Source of the DNA: Nansenia antarctica
Lineage: Eukaryota; Chordata; Actinopteri; Argentiniformes; Microstomatidae
Reading direction: 5' to 3'
DNA: 64,000 bases
Assembly: GCA_963989245.1 (NCBI GenBank)
Contig: OZ022339.1
Location: 25,822,262-25,886,261 of the forward strand
Shown piece after piece: positions 58,872 to 64,000 of the stretch (its first letter is position 1; each line of letters opens with the position of its first letter). Under the pieces are notes generated by a model that had not been told where the DNA came from, did no database searches, and worked only from the letters and a program-made list of their open reading frames with translations. Made by a program: the position numbers and the translations under genes.

Positions 58872-60102
58872 TAGTACGTGCATGTACGTTTGCGATGTTG
58901 AAACTAGACTGGTAGATCTTGGCAGACTGGCTACTTGAAAAGTAGATCTTGGTTCCAAAAAGTGTGAGCACCCCTGGTTTAGGCAGTAGTACAAACTATA
59001 CACAACACAGAGCGCGCATATATATCTGACCACAAGGTGGCGACTCTTAGGATAATCACAAAACAACACAACTTGCCATGAGTTACAAATGACTATGTTG
59101 AAAGACTAAATCAGCCTAACCCTTATGTGAGGCTGAGGCTAAAGGCTTTGAGAAGGACATGGAGGATGACTGAGGGGGTGTTGGAAAAGGCTGATGGGTA
59201 ATTGGTTAACATCTAGAACAGGAAGTAGGGTTCCTACAAGTTTCAAGTAAAATGTAAGACCTTTTTATAGACCTCTTTGAATATAATTTTAGACCTATTC
59301 GCGACACCATATGATAGCTTTTTGTCATCCTCTAGGTGATGAAATTAGGGATTTCACTGCCATACAGACAAAAAAAATCTGAAGGATAATTAATATAAAA
59401 TAAATAAGTCCCATAATTACTCAAAAGTAGTTGATTAATGTCCGCGTAAATAGATGTGGTCGGACTGATTTCCTTGCAGAATACGCTAATCTCATTTCTA
59501 AGACCGATCACCTAATTTTTAGACACGACTGAATAACTGAAATCTGACGCCTTTTTAGGCCTTATAAGCGGCTTGCTGGATTTTAGACTTTAAGGCTTTT
59601 TAAGACCAGCGCGGGAACCCTGAGGAAGGAAATGGGACATATGGGTTGACTCTCCTGAGGCAAAGTCCTTCAGAGGAAGAGAGCTCCTTCATCCCAAACT
59701 GTCACTGGAGACATCACTCAAACACATGGAGAGATGGGATACCGCAGATAAAGAAGCCAAGCAGATGGGAGGGCCCACACACATGTTGGGACTCATGTAG
59801 CTATTGTATATATTACCACTGGTTCATATACAATAACAGAGATTAGCGGGTCTGCATGTTCGTACAAAACTTGCACGATTATCAGGTTATTCGCAGGTTG
59901 TTTCTGTGCATCATTATGTGCACAAAGGAGAACCCAAGTCTGGAACTTGTGTGTACTGTGTATGCATGTGTTTACATTGCGCATGTGTGTACTGTACACT
60001 TACCTGTAGTAGCTCAAAGTAGTGCAAACAATGATAGACTGGGACCATCATAAGCTGCGGTAGGACATACTGGACAGCCTCCTTGAAGCCCTCTGCAATT
60101 GA
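45825..60102 (-). CDS. sos2: Son of sevenless homolog 2, 3' part (16 exons); 5' part off-window
   Basis: Ras guanine nucleotide exchange factor recruited by GRB2 to activated receptors. Exons in transcript order: 60004-60102, 56727-56854, 55636-56291, 55340-55421, 54727-54849, 53567-53679, 53237-53459, 51082-51201, 50419-50581, 50014-50131, 49734-49906, 48922-49038, 48300-48555, 47764-47805, 47129-47232, 45825-46328; all phases join, giving 1006 aa against about 1330 for the family. Present are the end of the DH domain (SIAEGFKEAVQYVLPQLM), PH (KHERHNFLFDGLMIS), REM (PIIKAGTVVKLIERLTYHMY), Cdc25 catalytic domain (DLMTLHPIEIARQLTLLE to FSKRRKVAEITGEIQQYQN) and the proline-rich GRB2-binding tail (PPPLPPR, PPAIPPR, PPVPPR). 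The C-terminus (KLPPKTYKREL, PRVPRR, then ENTDSSQ) matches SOS2 rather than SOS1. No upstream exon was seen between 60103 and 64000. One exon end is tandemly duplicated. Confidence 0.94.
46340..46380. repeat. (CA)n tract before the last sos2 exon
   Basis: Lies 12 bp upstream of the final sos2 acceptor (on the minus strand a GT tract followed by TTTGTCTCTGTCAG). Confidence 0.95.
46708..46978 (-). mobile_element. tRNA-derived SINE, family V, copy 2
   Basis: Minus-strand copy related to 37719-37950: GGGGCGGCTGTGGCGCAGGA head, GGTTCGAGCCCCGG B-box region and GGCGCTATATAAG tail. Lies in the last sos2 intron. Just left of it, 46385-46440 holds a piece with the CCAAAGCGACTTACAATC tail of another SINE. 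Confidence 0.85.
47884..48252 (-). mobile_element. Family B MITE, copy B3
   Basis: CAGGGTTCC...GGAACCCTG with the full interior. A GT tract (48253-48290) separates it from the sos2 exon at 48300. No clear duplication remains because the right flank is microsatellite. Confidence 0.85.
48607..48847 (+). mobile_element. Family A MITE, copy A7
   Basis: Perfect ACAT duplication at 48603-48606 and 48848-48851. It fills most of the sos2 intron between exons 48300-48555 and 48922-49038. Confidence 0.93.
49108..49473 (-). mobile_element. Family B MITE, copy B4
   Basis: Perfect 6-bp duplication ATAGTT at 49102-49107 and 49474-49479. Complete inverted ends. Confidence 0.95.
49497..49727. repeat. 15-bp minisatellite next to a sos2 donor
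   Basis: About 15 copies of GTGAGGGGTAGACAG with GGACAG variants, ending 6 bp from the exon edge at 49734. On the sense strand the array starts almost immediately after the GTCCGA donor. The 5-residue repeat frames it creates on both strands are not genes. Confidence 0.95.
50160..50408 (-). mobile_element. Family A MITE, copy A8, nearly filling a sos2 intron
   Basis: The intron 50132-50418 is 287 bp and the MITE takes 249 of them, leaving 10 bases at the donor side and 28 at the acceptor side. The ends are slightly decayed (CATG for CACG) and no duplication is clear. Confidence 0.92.
50650..51037 (-). mobile_element. Family B MITE, copy B5
   Basis: Perfect 6-bp duplication TAGAAG at 50644-50649 and 51038-51043. 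Lies in the sos2 intron, 44 bp from exon 51082. Confidence 0.95.
51278..51696. mobile_element. Repeat D, copy 2 (uninterrupted)
   Basis: Reverse-orientation relative of 38160-38720 without the nested palindromic MITE. Contains CTCGGCTTCGCCTCGTGCC and flanking complementary CCACAACCC/GGGTTGTGG stretches that can fold. Confidence 0.75.
52031..53269 (-). repeat. sos2: Five tandem copies of a sos2 exon/intron boundary
   Basis: A 66-bp unit, made of the last 33 nt of exon 53237-53459 plus the first 33 nt of its intron, is repeated head to tail. Intact GTAAG donors lie at (plus-strand positions of the GT complement) 53235-53236, 53169-53170, 52197-52198, 52131-52132 and 52065-52066, at 66-bp steps once the 906 bp of the inserted element and its TAA are subtracted. 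The real exon is the rightmost copy. Use of a more distal donor would add AG then GTAA, bringing an in-frame stop at once. Confidence 0.95.
52245..53147. mobile_element. Harbinger-type element inside the boundary repeat
   Basis: 903 bp flanked by TAA (52242-52244, 53148-53150), ends AGGCCGATTTAAGC and the partial complement ACTGGGCT. Subterminal CTACGCCGTAG-rich palindromes. The middle contains two copies of a TTATTAATAAGTAATTACAG segment, also found inverted in 10235-11875. Confidence 0.85.
53741..54674. mobile_element. Element G, inverted-repeat DNA element in a sos2 intron
   Basis: Ends AATGGCGCTTC and GAAGCGCCATT, with further inverted similarity in ACCGTCCCGTACCG / ACCGTCCCGGTCTGG stretches. 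An (ATTC)n expansion at 53747-53775 interrupts the left arm. A target duplication could not be defined, and no transposase was seen. Confidence 0.65.
54923..55314 (+). mobile_element. Family A MITE, copy A9, with a SINE inside
   Basis: AAAG duplicated at 54919-54922 and 55315-55318. The interior is replaced by a SINE, and part of the MITE centre (the TTCAGAGATATTG region) is missing. Confidence 0.92.
54975..55144 (+). mobile_element. tRNA-derived SINE with ATGAGTGGGACTGCCCCA tail
   Basis: GGGGCGCTTAGGTGGCGTAG head, A-box GGCGTAGTGGATTAAGCG, B-box GGTTCGATTCC. The tail AAAAATATGAGTGGGACTGC recurs inverted at the right window edge. Confidence 0.85.
56353..56689 (-). mobile_element. Family B MITE, copy B6
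   Basis: Intact ends; the flanks CACTAG and ACTTGG match only loosely. It occupies most of the sos2 intron between 56291 and 56727. Confidence 0.87.
56897..57278 (-). mobile_element. Family B MITE, copy B7
   Basis: Intact ends, somewhat diverged interior. A GAAGTGCATTAG flank occurs to the left and again about 10 bp past the right end, hinting at a local duplication. Confidence 0.85.
57414..57556. repeat. 14-bp minisatellite
   Basis: About ten copies of GTAGAACACACCTG, the first four with CGTG instead of CCTG. Lies in a sos2 intron. Confidence 0.95.
57713..58976 (+). mobile_element. Degenerate hAT transposon with transposase remnant
   Basis: Perfect 8-bp duplication GTTTAGGC (57705-57712, 58977-58984), ends CAGGGGTGCCCAAT and GTGTGAGCACCCCTG. 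From 58027 the plus strand reads MSGEAGPSKKPITYNFHPEW and, in another frame, VLVKHKKSFKDGEIVKKV: the N-terminus of a ZBED/hAT transposase broken by frameshifts. The right half is replaced by repeats of a GAGAGGGAGGGTTTGTG unit with three (GT)n tracts (58539-58577, 58655-58711, 58839-58868). Confidence 0.92.
59226..59622 (-). mobile_element. Family B MITE, copy B8
   Basis: Perfect 6-bp duplication AGGAAG (59220-59225, 59623-59628); one end base changed (TAGGGTTCC). Confidence 0.93.
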
Positions 60103-60367
60103 CTGTGAAGACAAAGACAGCAGAAGGACCATGAGCGGTTGGGAGAGGATTATAAACCCATGGGTACAGAGGACAGAGAGAAGGGGGGGGGTGATGAAAG
60201 GATGAACAGGGGACATGAGGAGGAGTGGACTTTGGTGGTCTGCAGGGTAACTTGAGTAAGGGTTGTCATAGTATCCCTTATAATCCCCAGCTCCCTAGAT
60301 AGACGACACTTAATCAATACCCTACTACCCAGACTCCACATACTAGCTTCTACGTGGTCTGTGTGTG

Positions 60368-60404
<37 letters not shown>

Positions 60405-61598
60405 GGGGGGAGAGAGAGAGAGAGAAATGCACAAGCACGAGATACCTACACTGTACACAAACAAATGCAGATACTGAATGTTGTTCTCAACACTGGAAAA
60501 TGAAAAGGACAGCAGCATCTTGACAGTGCAAGTCTCTGTTCCTCTTATGCTTAGACGCTGTTAGAAATGATTCATGGATGATGGCTTGTTAAAAAAAAGA
60601 AAAAAAAGAAGAAAGTCATGTTTTTCACAACATAATCCTTCATTCACTAAAAGGAGTGTAGAACAATCAATCTAAATGGAAACACGACATTGGGAATCCC
60701 ACGCTGCAACAGGGCAGTAAGAACAACATGTACCCGTTTCAGAAAGGGTATTGAACCGACTGAACCCGAGCCGTGTTCTGTTGTCGTCTTAATTTACAGC
60801 TTATTTTCAACATGAAATGTGCCTCCAGCCAAGCCCCCCTCTCCAGGAGAAAAATGGCCTGCAGTGTAGCTGCCTGTTCTATTTTTAAAAGGCGATGTAA
60901 TTTACCCACAATACCAGACGCTGCAGAGTGCAGTGGCTGAGTGCCTAACAGACACATCCCTCTGACAGAGAGAGGGAGGGAGGGAGGGAGGGAGGAAGGG
61001 AGGGAGGAACACAGTGAAGGGGATGAGACCAACAAAAAAAAAGACAGAAAAGGGAGAAAGGGGGGAGAGAGATGGAGACGATTGATATTTTATTTATAGT
61101 TGGAATAAAAAAGACAAAACCGGGTACGAGGAAATATAATTACCTAACGCATAAATGGGGTTAGAACAATACCAAACGGAGAAAGGAGGAGGAGGCAGGA
61201 GGCAGGCAACCATTACAACTCGAGCCTGTGGGACTTCATGGTATCAACTAACATGCATTGTTCTGAACTAACTAAACATCCACATGCATGCATCTTGCTG
61301 AGATAAGCCTTATTTCTCACTGGAAGCCAACAGGCAAACAGCTGCCAAAGACGTATCGGTTTGTGTCAAAACTGTGGATAATAACATGGGAACGAACCAA
61401 CGTCAGCTTTACATTGGACAGGGGGGTGAGTTATGTTCCTGGTGTCCTGGCACCGGCGGCCATTAAAATAAACACCACCTACGGCCAATCAGGGTAGAGG
61501 ATGGTGGTGTGGGGTCCTAGTGTTTATGTGGCTTGGGTGGAGAGAGGGTAATGGTAAACAGAGCAGCCCCAGCCTAGGAGCAGGCGGGACGGCTCACT

Positions 61599-63029
61599 AC
61601 ACAGACAGAGTCTAGGCTAGTACACAGACAGAGGGTAGGCTAGTACACAGACAGAGTCTAGGCTAGTACACAGACAGAGTCTAGGCTAGTACACAGACAG
61701 AGGGTAGGCTAGTACACAGACTAGAGTCTAGGCTAGTACACAGACTAGAGAGTAGGCTAGTACACAGACAGAGGACAGGCTAGTACACAGACAGAGTCTA
61801 GGCTAGTACACAGACAGAGTCTAGGCTAGTACACAGACAGAGTCTAGGCTAGTACACAGACAGAGTCTAGGCTAGTACACAGACAGAGGGTAGGCTAGTA
61901 CACAGACTAGAGTCTAGGCTAGTACACAGACTAGAGAGTAGGCTAGTACACAGACAGTCTAGGCTAGTACACAGACAGAGTCTAGGCTAGTACACAGACA
62001 GTCTAGGCTAGTACACAGACAGAGAGTAGGCTAGTACACAGACAGTCTAGGCTAGTACACAGACAGAGGACAGGCTAGTACACAGACAGAGTCTAGGCTA
62101 GTACACAGACAGAGTCTAGGCTAGTACACAGACAGTCTAGGCTAGTACACACAGACAGAGTCTAGGCTAGTACACAGACAGAGACTAGGCTAGTACACAG
62201 ACTAGAGTCTAGGCTAGTACATAGACAGAGTCTAGGCTAGTACACAGACAGTCTAGGCTAGTACACAGACAGAGGACAGGCTAGTACACAGACAGAGGAC
62301 AGGCTAGTACACAGACAGAGTCTAGGCTAGTACACAGACAGTCTAGGCTAGTACACAGACAGAGTCTAGGCTAGTACACAGACAGAGACTAGGCTAGTAC
62401 ACAGACAGAGGATAGGCTAGTACACAGACAGAGTCTAGGCTAGTACACAGACAGAGACTAGGCTAGTACACAGACAGAGGATAGGCTAGTACACAGACAG
62501 AGTCTAGGCTAGTACACAGACAGAGTCTAGGCTAGTACACAGACAGAGACTAGGCTAGTACACAGACAGAGTCTAGGCTAGTACACAGACAGAGACTAGG
62601 CTAGTACACAGACAGAGACTAGGCTAGTACACAGACTAGAGTCTAGGCTAGTACACAGACAGTCTAGGCTAGTACACAGACAGAGTCTAGGCTAGTACAC
62701 AGACAGAGTCTAGGCTAGTACACAGACAGAGTCTAGGCTAGTACACAGACAGAGACTAGGCTAGTACACAGACAGAGGATAGGCTAGTACACAGACAGAG
62801 GATAGGCTAGTACACAGACAGAGGATAGGCTAGTACACAGACAGTCTAGGCTAGTACACAGACAGAGACTAGGCTAGTACACAGACAGAGGATAGGCTAG
62901 TACACAGACAGAGGATAGGCTAGTACACAGACAGAGACTAGGCTAGTACACAGACAGAGTCTAGACTAGTACACAGACAGAGGATATGCTAGTACACAGA
63001 CAGAGGAGAGGCTAGTACATAGACAGAGT
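61599..63029. repeat. 23-bp minisatellite, about 60 copies
   Basis: Unit ACACAGACAGAGTCTAGGCTAGT with TCT / ACT / GGAT / GGACA / GGGT variants, plus shorter (19-bp) units lacking GAGT and a TAGAG variant. Variant order shows higher-order blocks. It is interrupted at the right end by a TA-flanked MITE; a remnant continues at 63335-63385. Confidence 0.97.
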
Positions 63030-63030
63030 A

Positions 63031-63334
63031 TTCGGTTGTTAAGTCGTGACGTGTTTCCGGGTCCAAAGTTGGCTGAGGCGCTGTCTTCGAAATGCCTCAG
63101 TAATAATAATAATTCATTATATTTATATAGCGCTTTTCCGAGGCTCAAAGACGCTGAGAAATATGGGGAAAAACTGGAAAGTGCCGTGTCCCTTGTATGA
63201 ATAGATCCGAGTCTAAAAAACGATTGAACTGTCATTCTACCGCTGTAGTACACTGGTACTATGGTGCAGGGAATTTCTGGTTTGGACCCGGAAATTGCTA
63301 AACGTCACTTGTGACGTCAGACTTAACAACCAAA
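63031..63334. mobile_element. Family E MITE, copy E2
   Basis: Flanked by TA (63029-63030, 63335-63336) inside the edge of the 23-bp minisatellite, where the array unit supplies GAGGGTAGGCTAG-like target. About 90% alike to 26422-26719 by eye. Confidence 0.88.
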
Positions 63335-63881
63335 TAGGCTAGGGGCACCAGGGAGGGTTCACTACACAGACAGAGGATAGGCTAAGAGCACCAGCCCCCT
63401 CACAGGGACAGTCAGAAGGCTAAACATACACAGCACCATCCCTGGTCCCTGAAACTGTAGGAAAGTAAACAAGGGTACTTGTGTGTGTGACAGGGGGGGG
63501 CACTGATATCAGCTCATCTAGTCTACGTCCTGATTCAACCAAAGGGTCTTTGGTTAAAAAAAAAACTTCTGCAAATATTTGATATTCAAAGACACACAGC
63601 TGAGTGTAATCCAACGGTATTTTCTTGTGAGGAATGTCCAGATAAAACAATGCAGCGATGAATGAACTGTACACAGGAAGTGGAATTTGTCAAGTCATGC
63701 CCTTGACTGATATTGAGGAATACTACAGACACTGACTTAATCTGTGAAAGAGTGTAAAAGGGGAAGCTTATATGCCCACACACCATCTCTCTACATGCAT
63801 TTCCCCTAGTCTGATCACCCAAAATGACCAAGAATATGCACCTTCATAAATCTAAACCCTTTTAGTTATTATAGCTATTAA

Positions 63882-64000
63882 GTAATTTTTTCTGAGTGGG
63901 GCAGTCCCACTCATATTTTTAATTGTGTTAGACAGATGTAGTGAAGACAGACAGGACAGTAAGGAGAAGAAGGGAGAGAGAGGGCATGTCAGCAGGGCAT
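63882..64000 (-). mobile_element. SINE, cut by the window edge
   Basis: GGGGCAGTCCCACTCATATT at its left is the complement of the tail of the SINE at 54975-55144; the body runs to the last base. Confidence 0.85.

Larger units (their letters stand above)
60103..64000. other. sos2 intron running off the right edge
   Basis: Upstream intron of the first visible sos2 exon. Contains a (GT)n tract at 60362-60402, a GGGA-rich stretch near 60965-61010, the 23-bp minisatellite, a MITE and a partial SINE. No exon matching the missing DH or histone-fold region was seen. Confidence 0.65.

Noticed and set aside
45825..60102. Naming the gene sos1 because of the ARHGEF33-type neighbour
   Set aside because: The C-terminal tail (FINYPLNLQPSP, SPRVPRR, KTYKREL) and the chromosome 14-type synteny fit SOS2; SOS1 has a different C-terminus.

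Overview
The window is genomic DNA from a ray-finned (teleost) fish. Introns are spliced and short. There are many DNA-transposon fragments, tRNA-derived SINEs with fish-type tails and long CA/GT tracts. The gene order matches, in reverse, the human 14q21-q22 order SOS2 - CDKN3 - CNIH1 - GMFB - LGALS3, with orientations conserved. The species cannot be fixed from sequence reading alone.

Layout: a 16-bp minisatellite (449-920) and one candidate exon of an unidentified gene (1208-1290, minus); lgals3, galectin-3 (minus, 2092-5451); gmfb, glia maturation factor beta (plus, 6800-12045); cnih1, cornichon 1 (plus, 16544-21907); cdkn3, the dual-specificity phosphatase KAP (minus, 23683-29127); an arhgef33-like RhoGEF gene (plus, 31437-42318); and the last 16 coding exons of sos2 (minus, 45825-60102), whose 5' part lies beyond the right edge. 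I rebuilt exon by exon and checked that reading phases join across introns. lgals3 (396 aa), gmfb (142 aa), cnih1 (144 aa), cdkn3 (232 aa) and the visible part of sos2 (1006 aa) are phase-consistent throughout. The arhgef33-like gene has one weak junction.

The genes do not form an operon. They share only ancient synteny, plus head-to-head spacing between lgals3/gmfb and cdkn3/arhgef33-like and tail-to-tail spacing between cnih1/cdkn3 and arhgef33-like/sos2. The arhgef33-like/sos2 convergent pair mirrors the human ARHGEF33/SOS1 pair on chromosome 2, which suggests a retained whole-genome-duplication copy.

The non-coding space is dominated by mobile elements: a 250-bp MITE family with 4-bp target duplications (nine copies, eight in introns and mostly against splice sites); a 350-400 bp MITE family with 6-bp duplications (eight copies); Harbinger-type elements (TTA/TAA duplications); hAT remnants with 8-bp duplications; a TTAA element; Tc1 pieces; SINEs; and LINE fragments. 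Several are nested. The most unusual structures are a five-copy tandem duplication of a sos2 exon/intron boundary (one copy split by a Harbinger element), a 2.8-kb foldback-like element carrying a 93-bp satellite inside a MITE, an AT-AC minor-spliceosome intron in gmfb, and a 1.4-kb 23-bp minisatellite in sos2.
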